From: Dichetophora obliterata
Lineage: Eukaryota; Arthropoda; Insecta; Diptera; Sciomyzidae
Reading direction: 5' to 3'
NCBI GenBank assembly: GCA_963920525.1
Contig: OY986435.1
Span: 262,448,962 to 262,512,961, forward strand
Length of the DNA stretch: 64,000 nucleotides
Shown here: piece by piece, positions 11,453 to 23,175 of the stretch
How the letters are laid out: every line of letters begins with the position of its first letter
Numbering within the stretch: the first letter of the stretch is position 1
The notes under the pieces: generated by a model
What the model was told of the DNA's origin: nothing
Seen by the model: the letters and a program-made list of their open reading frames with translations, nothing else
The model's database searches: none
Position numbers and translations under genes: made by a program

Positions 11453-12510
11453 ATGAGTCAACAACCAATTATTGGCCAGGTAGAAGTGTACATGCCGGGA
11501 GAAGATTTTGAACTATGGGTAGACAGAATGGAGCTGCTACTAAAATTAAACAAAATTGTTGAAGACCAGTCGAAGGTGGAATACTTTATTACTCTAGGTG
11601 GTGGCGAGCTATATAAAGTTTTTAAGTCGTTGGCTTCTCCAAGCAAACCAACTGCTTTAAAATAAAGCGAAATAGTGGAGAAATTGAAAAATCACTTCAG
11701 TCCGAAGAAAAATGTAATCGCGGAGAGGCACAAATTATTTTTACGTAATCAGGAACATCATGAATCTCTTTCGGATTATCTAGTTGCAATCAAAACGATT
11801 GCTCAACATTGCGACTTTGGAGACTTTTTGAACGATGCAATAAGAGATAAGCTAGTATGTGGCGTGCAGAACGATAGACTTAGAACAAGTTTATTAAATG
11901 AAGAAAAATTGACATTGGAAAAATCAACAAATAAAGCATTGACATTCGAAATGGCAGAGAAGGAGGTTAAGGAGATGAGTTCAGGTACTCATGGCAGAAT
12001 ATCAAGGGTGAGCACTGGTCGAAGTAAAATGGATTGGCAGGAAAATGGTTCTAAAAATGTACGTGCTGGATGAAACGCATTTGACGAATATCGAAGGCAA
12101 CCTAGAAATATTGTTAGTGGTAAGCGCAATGAAGGGGAAACCATTCTGTGTTACCGATGTCGGAAGAATGGACATATAGCCAAGAACTGTCGAGGAGTTG
12201 TATTCTACAACTGTTCAGAACAGGGGCACTACGCGTCTGCCTGTACCAAGGGTAAAAAACTAAGCCTAAGTTCCAAAACTAATCACGAGGATTTAGAAGA
12301 TGAGGACGATTTCGAGAACGACCTAAATAGTTTAAGGTTAGGCCATATTCATAGTCTGGATCAAAGTGGTAACCCATTATATGTTAGTGTTTGTATTAAT
12401 GAATTGCGTGTTAAAATGGAGTTGATACTGGCGCATGTTCTACAATTGTTAGCTTAGACGATTTTTTAAAAATGGGAATTGAAATGGAAAAAACCCTAGA
12501 CATTTAAAAA
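11453..12510 (+). pseudogene. gypsy-type retrotransposon gag and start of protease, broken
   Basis: The ORF starts MSQQPIIGQVEVYMPGEDFE and reads as a capsid-like gag of the Mag/K02A2.6-like gypsy group. Two CCHC zinc knuckles follow (CYRCRKNGHIAKNC and YNCSEQGHYASAC, the second with its first Cys replaced by Tyr/Asn context), then the aspartic protease motif VDTGACSTIVS near 12420. Two in-frame stops (11663, 12071) and one-base shifts near 12418 and 12505 inactivate it. Gag would package the element RNA. Confidence 0.85.
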
Positions 12511-12512
12511 AA

Positions 12513-14145
12513 TTGCATGTCATAACCGGGGAACGGCTTCAGGTAGCTGGAGAGGCTAGGGTTCAAATGGATTTTGAATCCATTTCCGAAGACTTACGAC
12601 TCGTAGTTGTAGAGTCAAAAACTTCGTTTGTACCACTCTTAGGTCGAAATTGGTTAGATACTCTGATTCCAAACTGGAGAGATAAAATTGTAGGAAAAGA
12701 GCAAAATGTTATTAGTGCAATGATCTGTCCTCTGGAAAAAGAATATTGCAAAGAGAAATATCCAATTGTTTTTGATAAGGATTTAAGTTCTCCAATTAAA
12801 GAGTTTGAAGCTGAAATATTCATTAAAGAAGGTAGTAAGCCGATTGTTTTTAAACCATACACGATACCTTATGCATTGAGGGCACGAGTTGATAAAGAGC
12901 TAGATAGGCTAGTTGGTACGAGTATTTGAAAACCTGTTCTTTCAAGTGATTGGGCTTCACCAATTGTGGTGGTACAGAAATCCGATCAGAGTTTACGCAT
13001 TTGCGCTGATTGCAAGGTTGCAATCAACAAATATATTGAAAAGCACCATTATCCACTTCCGAGGCTCGATGATATTTTTGCAGCCTTGGGTCGATGTTCG
13101 TATTTTTGTGTTTTGAACTTGACTGGAGCGTACCAACAAGTCAGAATCTCAGAATCTTCAAAGCACTTGTTAACAATAAATACTAGCAAAGGTTTGTTTG
13201 AATTTCAAAGACTTGCTTTTGGAGTAAGCAGTGCTCCGGCTATTTTTCAGTCTATCATGGACAGAGTTCTTGCAGGAGTTTTGCATGTTCAATGCTATTT
13301 AAATGATATCATCATAGGAGGTGAGGGCTTGAAAGAATGCAAGAAAAACCTTCTGATAGTTCTAGAAAAATTAAGTGCTCATAACGTTCGCGTTAATGAA
13401 GATAAATGCAAATTTTTTGGGACGAGTGTCAAATACCTGGGACATATTATTTGTAGTGAGGCTATAAAGCCTAATCCTGAGAAAGTTAAAGCACTTTTAG
13501 AGGCACCAGAACCGAATAATCTGCAGCAGTTGCAATCATATTTAGGGCTTATAAACTTCTATCATAAGTTTATTCCGAATGTAGCTGAAAAGTTAAAAAA
13601 TTTATATGAGTTATTAAAGAAAACTACAAAGTTTGTGTGGACTGAAGTTTTGAATTTTTGAAGCAAAAATCTGTTGCTCTAAAACAATCTCTTAGTTCAC
13701 TACGACGAAAAATTGCCAACTGTGGTCGCTTGTGATGCTTGTCCATATGGGGTGGGAGCTGTTTTGTCTCACCTCATCGATGGTAAAGAAAAACCAGTAC
13801 TGTTTGCTAGCTCAACGCTAACCAAGGCTGAACAAAACTATTCGCAGTTGCATCGCGAAGCCTTGGCTATTGTTTTTGCCATGAAGAGGTTCCACAAATA
13901 TATATTCGGTAGACACATTACAATAGTAAGTGATCATCAGCCATTGCGAGAAATATTCAACCCATCAAAAAATACTCCCCCCGTATGAAGCCGCCGAACG
14001 ACTTCAGAGATGGACTATTTTGTTTGATGGGAATGTATGATTATACGATTATTTACAAAAAGGGAAAATTATTGGCAAACGCAGACGCCTTCTCAAGATT
14101 ACCCCTTACTGGCGGTAGGGATTCTGACATTGAACCAGGGTTAAT
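12513..14145 (+). pseudogene. gypsy-type reverse transcriptase and RNase H, broken
   Basis: The frame continues with protease-to-RT linker sequence, then RT motifs LPRLDDIFAALG, LTGAYQQVRI, FGVSSAPAIFQ and the catalytic block as YLNDIIIGG, in which the first Asp of the usual YxDD-type motif is changed to Asn. RNase H follows (VVACDACPYGVGAVLSH, HREALAIVFAMKRFHKYIFG, VSDHQPL). Stops at 12927 and 13659, and frameshifts near 13665 and 13985, break the gene. The Asp-to-Asn change alone would impair polymerisation. Confidence 0.87.
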
Positions 14146-14199
14146 CGGAAATATTATAGAAAAAATAGTGTTTTCCTTTAAATATCTTTATAGTAGCTA

Positions 14200-14820
14200 A
14201 GTATACACTAAAGGATTACATGTTGAGTTGGGTGATAGAATCTTTAAAAGTGGACTGGAAAGAAAATAAAAATATACCAAAAAGTTTTTGGGACAAAAGA
14301 AATGAATTGGAATACGAAGATGAATGTTTATTTTACGGAAACAGGCTAAAAGTGCCCGAAGTACTCAGAAAAACCGTTATTCATTTAGTACATGAAGGGC
14401 ACATTGGGGTCGTTAGAATGAAAAAACTTGCTAGATCTTATCTCTGGTGGCCGTAAAAGAATGTAGTTCATGTTCAACATATCAAAAACACACGAAGAAT
14501 ATGCTATTAGAGTCTTGGGAGCCAACCAATTTACCATACGAGCGAGTTCACCTTGATTTTTGTTATTTTCAAGGACAAAATTTTTTGGTTTTATTAGATG
14601 ATTTTTCTAAGTGGATAGAAGTTTTTATTTAAAAAAAAAACGGATGCTGTAAGTGTTATCCTAAAACTGAGAAATAATTTTGCAACCTTTGGGATTCCTG
14701 CCAATATTGTAACCGATAATGGGCCTCCATACTCCTCAAGTATGTTTCAAAGATTTTGCGATGCCAATGGCATACACCTGGTTCATAATCCACCTTATCA
14801 CCCGCAATCAAACGGGCCGT
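14200..14820 (+). pseudogene. gypsy-type integrase, broken and truncated
   Basis: The integrase zinc-binding HHCC domain is visible (HLVHEGHIGVVRMKKLARSYLWWP then CSSCSTYQ), followed by catalytic-core blocks HLDFCYFQGQNFLVLLDDFSKW and IVTDNGPPYSSSMFQ. The core ends at PPYHPQSNGP, just before the last catalytic Glu. There the sequence joins a fragment of an unrelated non-LTR element in the opposite orientation. Stops at 14454 and 14630 also interrupt it. No 3' LTR remains. Confidence 0.85.
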
Positions 14821-15245
14821 TTCAACCGATTTCCCTTTCGTGTATTCGTGTTGGTTGGTTGATAACTGGATTGCATAATTTCTAAGGTGCAAGTCAATCA
14901 GTTTCTATAGCGTTTTGAGTACAAAGGAAGTAAGACTTAGTTCTTCGGATAAAGATGGCTGCTCTTACCTGCTTTCGGTAGGAATGTAACCCTCGCTGTC
15001 TTCCAGGCCACAGGTACATAGTTTAGCCTGATACATTCGCTAAATATATTTTCCAGCCATGGGACGACCCGCGATTCATCCGTTTTTAGCATTCTACCAC
15101 CTGGTCCTGGAGATTTTATTCTGGACCCGAGATTTCCAATGAACCTGTGGAGTCCATCTATTATAACGGATCTCAGTTTGAATATAAAACGGTTAGTGAA
15201 ATAGATGTTGCACGATGTCAAGTCAAATGCTTTCGGTGAAGACGG
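14818..15245 (-). pseudogene. Jockey-type non-LTR retrotransposon reverse transcriptase fragment
   Basis: Minus-strand reading gives KSPGPGG, WLENIFSECIRLNYVPVAWK, ARVTFLPKAGK and, after a frameshift and stop, LSLTSFVLKTL and DLHLRNYAIQLSTNQHEYTK. These are consecutive RT blocks of the Jockey group. It is an internal slice with neither a 3' tail nor a 5' end. It joins the gypsy integrase at 14818 through a few bases of shared sequence (acggcc). Deletion or recombination is therefore more likely than a fresh insertion. Confidence 0.85.
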
Positions 15246-15284
15246 AATATCCATAAAATTTGTCAATTATGGTGCACATAACCA

Positions 15285-16110
15285 TTTCAAATGGAGTTTC
15301 TGAATTTCAAATGATCTTTTCTGACTCCCGAATGGATGTCCAATTTTTTTTTTATTTTCCGAATGAAAATGTACCTATTTTTAATTTAATTGATCTTTTC
15401 TTAATTCTAATTAATCTTTTCGAAAGTATAAATGGATATTCTGAATTTTTAAATTAAGTTTCTGAATTTCGAATGAAGTTTGTGAATATCAAATGATCTT
15501 TTTAAAATTTTAAATGGAGCTTAAAAATTGTTCTGTTCTAAATGAAATTCAGACTATTTATTGAATTATTCTAATTTTTAAATGTTATTTTAGAATGCTA
15601 TTTGACCTTTTTTAAATTCAAATCTTTAAATGGAAGCCAGCATTTTACTTAATCTGTTATCAATTTCATATCGATTTTCTTAATTTATTTTCTTTTTTTT
15701 CCTGAACTTTAAATGGAATTCTGACTTTCAATTATTCTATTTAGAATTTCAAATTCAATTCCTTAATTTCATTAAAGTCATGAAAAGACTTAATGATGCT
15801 TTCTAAATGTCTAGGTTTCATTTGATCAATTCTGAATTTCAAGTAAAATTGTGAATTTATTTGATTTGTGCTGAGTTTTTAATGAATTTCTAAATTCTAA
15901 TTGATATCTATAATGAATTTTAGCTGGACTTTCTAAATTGTTTTCTATATTTTTCAGAATTTATATATATCTTTTGGAAATTTCAATTGATCTTTATAGA
16001 ATTTAAAAAAGGATTTTGAAAATTCACTTGACCTGTCTTAGAATTCAAATGGCATTCTGAATTGATCTTTTTTCAAACCTAAATAGAATTCAAAATCAGA
16101 GATTCAAAAT
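15285..16110. repeat. Short-motif degenerate repeat ('ttctgaatttcaaatgg')
   Basis: For about 800 bp the sequence repeats loose variants of 'ttctgaatttcaaatggaatt' and 'aattgatcttttctgaa', with unit length near 30-40 bp. A further patch occurs at 17060-17140. It is AT-rich and non-coding. The pattern looks like an old, expanded minisatellite. Confidence 0.6.
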
Positions 16111-17250
16111 AACTATTATTAATTTTTGCTATAAGAAAGTTGGCAATATTTTTAAAAATATTTTATTCTATGCTTGATAACAGTTTTTTTTTAATTTGTA
16201 TTTTTTATGTTATCTCGAAACAGTTCTGTGTCGATAAGCGATAACAGCTTAAGTCTTGATTTCAAAGTTTCGAGAAATCTTGCTTCAAAGTTTTCAATCG
16301 CCATATAAGTTATATGAAAGGCTCTTTTGTTTTTGTGTCATAACTTTGACTAGGGTCTTGCCAGAAGCTCCAGATTTTGTATGTTTATAGAGATATGTGC
16401 TTGAAACACATCTAGTTCAAAAACTCAGTTCTGTCTTAAGTCGACTTAAGCGAATATTGCTTGTGAACACAAAGTTATAGACGAGATCATAACTTATGTA
16501 TTCATTTAGATCATAACTTATATATTCATTCAATTTACGTTGCCTGGTAAGATTTACTTTGTGTAATTATGTGACTAAGTTGACCATTTCTTTAATTGAA
16601 AGCTTCAATAACTTTATTTTAGGAATTTAATTTAACAAAAAACGTTTGTGAAAGTGCATTCTTCCCCGAATTGAATTTTTTGTCTGTCAAGATTTAAGGA
16701 CGAAAAACCTCGCTCAACGGAGACTTGTGTAGCTGGCACTATGAAAAAGTGTTTTTTTCCTCCCAATATTGCAGTAAATTAGCTTATTCTTGCAAAGATG
16801 AGTCCATTTCAAGCTCCGACAGTGACTCTCTGAACTTTCTTTTTGAAAAGAAAAAGTATGAGCAACGTAAAATAAAAATTGAAAATAAACGTTATCAGTA
16901 ACGAAAAAAAGAAATATTCTTTATTTATAATTTTTATCAAAGAGAAAAAACAAGTTTCTGTTGAAAATACCAATTACTTATAGTTGAAATTTTTTTCTTT
17001 CTATATAACAATTATGGCCCAATATTTAAAAATATTTCTTATAACAGTTATGTCTCTGATTAAAAATAAAATTGTGAATTTTAATTGATCTTTTTTAATT
17101 CTAAATAGAATTTCTAAACTTCTGTTGAACTTTTCTGAATGTACCTCAATTCAATCTGGCAACGTTTTTGTTGCTATAAATTCAATCAAACAGATGAAGA
17201 AAACACTCTACTCATCGAACCCAACTCATTAGTACTGTATTTTATTAAGT
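16111..17250. other. AT-rich intron, no gene recognised
   Basis: No coding sequence or mobile-element signature is supported here. A short tandem duplication of 'atcataacttatgtattcattta' occurs near 16490. Confidence 0.5.
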
Positions 17251-17251
17251 C

Positions 17252-17257
17252 TTTATT
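17252..17257 (-). terminator. Poly(A) signal for the small minus-strand ORF
   Basis: AATAAA on the minus strand (tttatt on +), about 97 nt beyond the stop codon at 17354. More AATAAA-like hexamers lie within 20 bases. The distance fits a compact 3' UTR. Confidence 0.45.
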
Positions 17258-17353
17258 TATTTTCATTCAAGTCATCACAATCAACCTCAATCCAAAATCA
17301 GTGTTGTTAATCATATCGTATAAATGAGTTTGACTTGGATAACATTTGCGATC

Positions 17354-17584
17354 TTACATTATCTCATTGACCACGTACTGCATCTTCTTTGTTAACAATA
17401 CGCCAAAGCAAAAGACCAACGTACTCTTGCACAGCGACCAGGAGGCATCGCTTAGCTGAAAACGTTTGGAGATGTCTTTGCAACAACTTTTGATATCACC
17501 AATGCAGTAGGAAAGGGTCGATGCTGCTTTGGCAGCTTTAGATGTTGTTGCATCTGGTAAATTTTCATCGCTTGGATCACTCAT
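17354..17584 (-). CDS. Small unknown protein, 76 aa, intronic on the opposite strand
   Basis: An ORF starting MSDPSDENLPDATTSKAAKA with coding-like composition and a short 3' UTR. I do not recognise the family. The N-terminus is polar and acidic, the middle carries three Cys in CIGDIKSCCKDI, and a hydrophobic segment LCKSTLVFCFGVLL precedes a basic tail, so a single-pass or tail-anchored membrane protein is possible. The context AAAGAACATGAGTG suits a fly start codon. A splice acceptor-like ttatttttttcag lies about 85 bases upstream on the minus strand, so there may be a 5' UTR exon. It could be a nested host gene or a retrocopy; I see no poly(A) tract or TSD to prove a retrocopy. Confidence 0.5.
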   Translation of the reverse strand: MSDPSDENLPDATTSKAAKAASTLSYCIGDIKSCCKDISKRFQLSDASWSLCKSTLVFCFGVLLTKKMQYVVNEIM

Positions 17585-17969
17585 GTTCTTTTAGAAAAAC
17601 CTCTGTTGCTCTTTTTGTTTTGGTTCTGTTTTGCCTTAGCTTTTGATCGATTTCGAAGCAAGTTGCTGAAAAAAATAATATCGTGTAAATTAAGTTATTC
17701 AATAAAGTTGCGAGTTGCTTTATCAATAGTGTGAAATGTAATAACCGTGCCGTTGTTTCTCAATTATTAAATCTTAAAAAAAATATATATATATATACAT
17801 GTGCCGAAACGATTGATCGGAGTCGGACATGGGTGTCCACGGGGTTAAAGGGGCAAGTGCCCTCCCCCTAGGCTGTGAACATTTTTTATATATCTTTATA
17901 TATAAAATTCTTCTGTACATGACGTTGTCACTGAACTCCTCCTGCGTGTCGCAGAGCTGTAAAAGAATG

Positions 17970-18260
17970 CAATCATTTGTGAATTTAAAATGAATGCAAT
18001 CATTTTTTCAAATCTTGATTGTGATTTGAAATTTCAAATTATTTGGAAAAATGATTGCATTCATTTCTTCAAATCATTGATTGCGATTTGAAATTTCAAA
18101 TCAAGTCCCAATCAATGATTTGAAAAAGTGATTGCATTCATTTCTTCAAATCATTGATTGCGATGATTTAAAATTGATTTAAAAAAATAAATGCAATAAT
18201 TTTTTCAAATCTTTGGTTGGAAATTATTGACTGCATTCAGGTGATTTCATTCATTCATTT
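17970..18260. repeat. Tandem and palindromic 'tgattgcattcatttcttcaaatca' repeat
   Basis: Variants of 'gattgcattcatttcttcaaatcattgattgcgatttgaaatttcaaat' occur about four times, in both orientations, so the strands can fold on each other. Non-coding. Confidence 0.7.
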
Positions 18261-20479
18261 AAATCATTGAAAACAGTCACTGTAATCTCAATAATATAAT
18301 GTTTTAACCATCAGTGTGAGTTATATAAGACAATTTTTATTAAACAGTTTGGATCAATGCTTCAATCCGGCTTCGGTTGATTCCTTCAAGATGTTTGTTC
18401 GGTTGATTTGGGACAAGATGAGAAAAAAAAAAATTGTATAGTGGGGGGTCCATGTTTTTCTGTAACATATCTTATTATCATAAGTATTGATATCTCTGTT
18501 GAATAAGTATTAGAAATTCATAGACTAATATTATTTGTCTAACATTTCATCTTTGTTACTTGCAAGCAAATTATTTTTTATAAGCTTTTCTTAATTTTAT
18601 TTTGTTACTAGATGATATACCCGGTGTTGCTCGAAAGTCTCGATTACATACACTTCTCGATTAAATGTTTTTTAAAATCTGAAATAATGAAAAGCGTGTT
18701 GAATTTTATTTGTAAGCTACGGTTAGAAAGGTAATTGAACGAACATTAATCCAAAATTTTTGTTGCTGGTGGTTCCATTTCTTGCGGTGAGCAATTGAAT
18801 TCAATGAAGGGGCGACATATTTTAAAAATTAAAAAGAATTTTTATATTTACTTAATCTTAAAGCAAGCACAATTACCTTTTCAACAAAATAAAAATTATG
18901 GTGGGACTCAATGCATCCTTGAGATATGGACATTTTAACGTCCAAACAAAGATTTATATTAAAAAATATACTCAACTTTTTAACAAAAAAAAATTTTAAT
19001 GAAATATATTAAAAACAGCGGAGTTATTGGCATTAAAAGTAAAAATTTTGATTTTCATATAATTTTTTTCTCATTATTAGCTATCAATGTTTTATGAAAA
19101 ATTCGTTGTACTAAAAATGATTGTACCTACTAAAATTTCTATTAGCTGCGTTTTTTCATTGGGGATCAGGAGATCATATAATCGCATTTGCAAGCAAAGC
19201 AAAAGCAACAAAAAATCCAGCAAGTGAGCTGGACATTTAAATTGATCCAATTCTATGTTTTTAAGTGTTGAAAGCGCAACTGTGAAAGTAGACAACACTT
19301 AGCCGTTATTGACGGCTAGATGACGCTGCGACTGAAAAAACTGGCAGTACTGCATTATTTTACTTTCTAAAAGTTTGGTAGCAATAGCATTTTCGCAAAA
19401 TATTTCGCAAAACTTATCTGCTAGCTGAATAAGAACATCAGATATTCTTCTGAAAGCAGAAAATAGCGCCACCTGTCTGTAATCCCAAACGTGTAGGGTT
19501 TAATTTGAAGAAACTTGAAAGAACATTATTCAGCTATTCACCGCATGGTGTATAGTTTGTACCCACAGTTCTTACAAATGTGGTGCCATCTATCTGTGAA
19601 TTTAACGCACAGATCAAAACTAATGAAATAATTGTGCTGACCAGATGCGCATATGTTTTATTATATCGCCATATAGCTGAAACTTATACATGAAAATATT
19701 AACATTTACAGCATTCTTATTCACAGTCATCTTTTCGATAAAATTGTGATATCAAAACTAAATGACAACGGTGACACAATAGTGAGAAAAAATAGAGCCA
19801 TCAAAACAAAACAAATTTAACAGGAGGGGGGCGGGGTGGCAAAAAACTAAGTAGATTACTATATATTTTAATATCTGTGTATTTTTCTATGTATTTGACG
19901 TTTTGGCAAAACAGATGTGAAGTTGTAAAATTGTTTGATCAAGTGCGGTTAATTTATTAAAATAAAATCGTTGTATTCTTCTTTTTTATTGTTTTATTTT
20001 GACCATGTGACTATGCTTTGCATAATCACCATTTATTTAGCTGTGTGCTAGCTGCTTATCTGCGTTGCATGCGCTGCTGTGCCATGCGAGGCTAACTGGA
20101 CCAATAGATCTTCCATGTTTATCTATGTAGTCAGAGATGCATTTCTGTTTTTATCTGAGCATTGCCATGCGTTGCCATGTTGTGCAGAATCAGATACACA
20201 CAAATCCTATTAAACAGATTTCGATGTGACGCTTGTTAAGCCATGCACTGCTATGCCATGCGAGGCTAACTGGACCATTAAGTTCTGATTGTTGATGCGT
20301 GAGGTAAACATTTTGATAGCTCAAGAGTCGAACAGTTTGTTTTTCTCATATATAAAGAATTTAACTGGTCCGTTACTTTCTACAACAAAAATACACTTTT
20401 AGTTGTAATTACAATCGGTGAGCTTGTATTTTCAATTAGTTTTTAAACTAAAATATTTCTTAAAAAAAAAAAACTGAAA
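18261..20479. other. AT-rich intron, no gene recognised
   Basis: No coding region is supported. Two copies of 'gccatgcgaggctaactggacca' lie at about 20081 and 20256, showing a local duplication. The minus-strand ORF at 19092-19298 has no motif. Confidence 0.5.
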
Positions 20480-22936
20480 GTCGTCTAATGTGGACCACAA
20501 AGTGTCGTATATTGTGGACCAGTAGTCCACATTACCAGACACAGAATTAAAAGAGGTATGTACATTTCAGGTTTTTTATAATAATGCCTAAGAAAGGAGA
20601 AATTCGAAAATGGAAGCAGGAAGATATGCAAAAAGCTGTAGAAGCAGTCCGAGCAAAAAAAAAATGGGATTTTTATTGGCATCAAAAACGTTTTGTGTTC
20701 CAAAAACAACTCTTATTAGAATGTGCAAGAGTGAATCTAAAATTTCAGATCTTTTGACTGTGGAAAATGATTTGGTAAAATATGACAAAGAAATGGAGGC
20801 ACGATATTGGGGTCTTACAAGAACAGATATTACATCACTTGCTTTTCAACTGGCAAAATCAAACAACATCCCAAATAAATTTTCCGTTCTTCAGGAATGT
20901 GCTGGCAAAGATTGGTTTTATGGTTTTATGCAACGGCATAAGCATGAATTAAGTTTGAGGGAGCCAACCGGAACTTCCTTTGATAGAGCAAAAGGCTTTA
21001 CGAAAGAAAATGTGGAATTGTTTTTTAATATTTTGGAAAGTGAGTACAATGAGAAAAAATTTTCGTCAACAACAATATGGAATGTTGATGAAACTGGACT
21101 TTCTGTTATTCCATCCAAAATTTCAAAAGTTGTCGCCACTAAAGGAAAACGTCAGATTGGATCAATGACCTCTGCTGAACGTGGATCATTGATAACGGTC
21201 ATTACATGTATGAGTGCTGCTAGATCTTTCGTTCCTCTATTTTTTATATTTCCAAGAAAAAATTTAAATACCCAGCTCATGAAGCACGCCCCACCTGGCT
21301 CCGAATGTGCTTGTCATATATCCGGATGGGTTCAAACCGACATATTTACCAACTGGTTTCGTCACTTTTTAAAAATAACCATAGCTTCACCTGGAGAGCC
21401 AAGTTTATTAATTTTAGATGGACATTTACAGTCACACTAGGAATATAGATCTTTTGAATCTTGCCACTGAAAATGGTGTAACTATAATTTCCTTGCCCCC
21501 TCATTCAAGTCATAAAATGCAGCCTCTGGATAGAACATTTATGGGTCCGCTTAAAACTTATTACAGTGAAGAAATAAGAAAATTTGTACGTGAGAATGGA
21601 AGAAAAGTAACCCACTTTGACATTGCAGAACTTTTTTCAAAAGCTTACCTCAAAGTCCAGCAAGGCCAAATCGCTGTGAATGGATTTAAGTGTACGGGCA
21701 TTTATCCATTTGATAGAAATATTTTTGGTGAAGCAGATTTTATAGCTGGGGAACAAATTTCAAATGAAATAAATGAAAATAGTGCTACTCCAGAAAGTTC
21801 TAGCCAAATAATTGAACAAGAAGTAAACGAATGCGCAGACATATCACAAGTCATGGAAATCGTCACAGTAAATAAAAGTCAACACTTAACAGGTAGCACC
21901 GATTTAGCATTAGACTTACAGCCAAGCACAAGTCAATATATTACACCCTGGCAATTGTCTCCAGTTCCTAAAATTAAAGCTAATATGTCCACTCATAAGC
22001 AAAGGAAAACAAAACCAACGGTTTTGACGAAGTCTCCATATAAAAAGGATTTAGAAACATTTCAGTCACTAAAAATTAAGAAAGAATCAAAAGTGGTAAA
22101 AGAAAATAAAAAACAGAAGAGAAAGAAAAATGATGCAAAAACTAAAACAAATGTTAAGACAGAGACTTTAAGAAAAAAGACACGAATAGATTTGCACAAT
22201 CTAAGGAATTCCTCTTCAAGCGAATCAGATTCTACTCTAGTCTTAGCAGACTCTGATGATGACTCAATTTTTCAAAATACTCCACAAAATAAGGACACAC
22301 AGTGCGAATTTTGTAATATCTCATATAATGAAGACATTCAACCAAACACATGGTCGCAATGTTTGCAATGCGATTTAATATGGGCTCACGACAAATGTCT
22401 TCCTAAAAAAAGTGCCATTTTTATTTGTAAATCATGTACTAATTGTATTTAAGAAAATATAGATATTTTTATATTAACTTTTTCTATTAAAAAAATTTAA
22501 GCCTCTGAAGAAATTTTTATGTTATTTTATGTTTTGTTTTTGTTATGTTTCGTTGCCGTTTGTGAAAAGTTATATTTTATTTTTATTTATGTTTTTATTG
22601 TTATCCAAAATTGAAATGAATAAAAATTTACCTCAGGTAATCCATAACTTTTGTTTACTAATTTATTTGCGGGTAATGTGGACCAGTATTCCACATTACC
22701 CGCACATACTGGTCCACAATACCCGCTAAGTTTTTTTATTACGCAATTTTGGGTTTTTTACAATTTTATGCATTCAAAATTTTGTAGGCAAATATATATA
22801 ATTTTTGACTTGAAATATATTTAGGCAACACATCTACTATGATATTGAAACAATGTTTTCTTATTTTTTACCGGTATTATGCCGACAATATCCAAAAAAT
22901 AAAATGGTAGTCCACATTACCCGAAGTTACTCTACT
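20480..22936 (+). mobile_element. pogo/Tigger-like DNA transposon, degenerate
   Basis: The element contains a CENP-B/DDE_1-type transposase flanked by repeated boxes of 'gtggaccagtagtccacatta': at 20489-20537, 22671-22730 and 22909-22925. The outer ends are loosely inverse (gtcgtctaatgtggacca and tggtagtccacattacccgaag). Exact termini and the expected TA duplication are not certain. Confidence 0.72.
20584..22452 (+). pseudogene. pogo/Tigger-like transposase with C-terminal PHD-like finger, two frameshifts
   Basis: The ORF starts MPKKGEIRKWKQEDMQKAVE, a psq/CENP-B-type helix-turn-helix. The frame shifts once in an A10 run (20655-20664) and again by one T near 21424. The DDE domain reads IWNVDETGLSV, then LILDGH, then [21 protein letters not shown], giving all three acidic positions. 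A Lys-rich stretch and a Cys/His finger (CEFCNI...[13 protein letters not shown]...CKSCTNC) close the protein, as in many insect pogo-like transposases. With the two single-base shifts it would not be made as is, but little else has decayed. Confidence 0.85.
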
Positions 22937-23175
22937 CTTTTAATACTTCAATTCCTTATACACAGCTAAAAATCTTGGAATAAATTGTAGTACAGCTAAA
23001 ACTATACTGCATATTTTTTAAAGTTTCACAAATACTAACCCATACTTAAAACTTTTCTGTACTAAAATTTAAACCAAAGAAATATTGCAATGCTGAAACT
23101 CAATATATTAGGCTATTTGGTTCATATGCTTGTTTATTTCTTTTGTTTCGTATAGCGCAATATCTCAGTGGTTAG

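Noticed and set aside
11263..11511. 82-codon ORF before gag
   Set aside because: It spans the hAT-like element boundary at 11351 and its TSD, so it is a chance reading frame.
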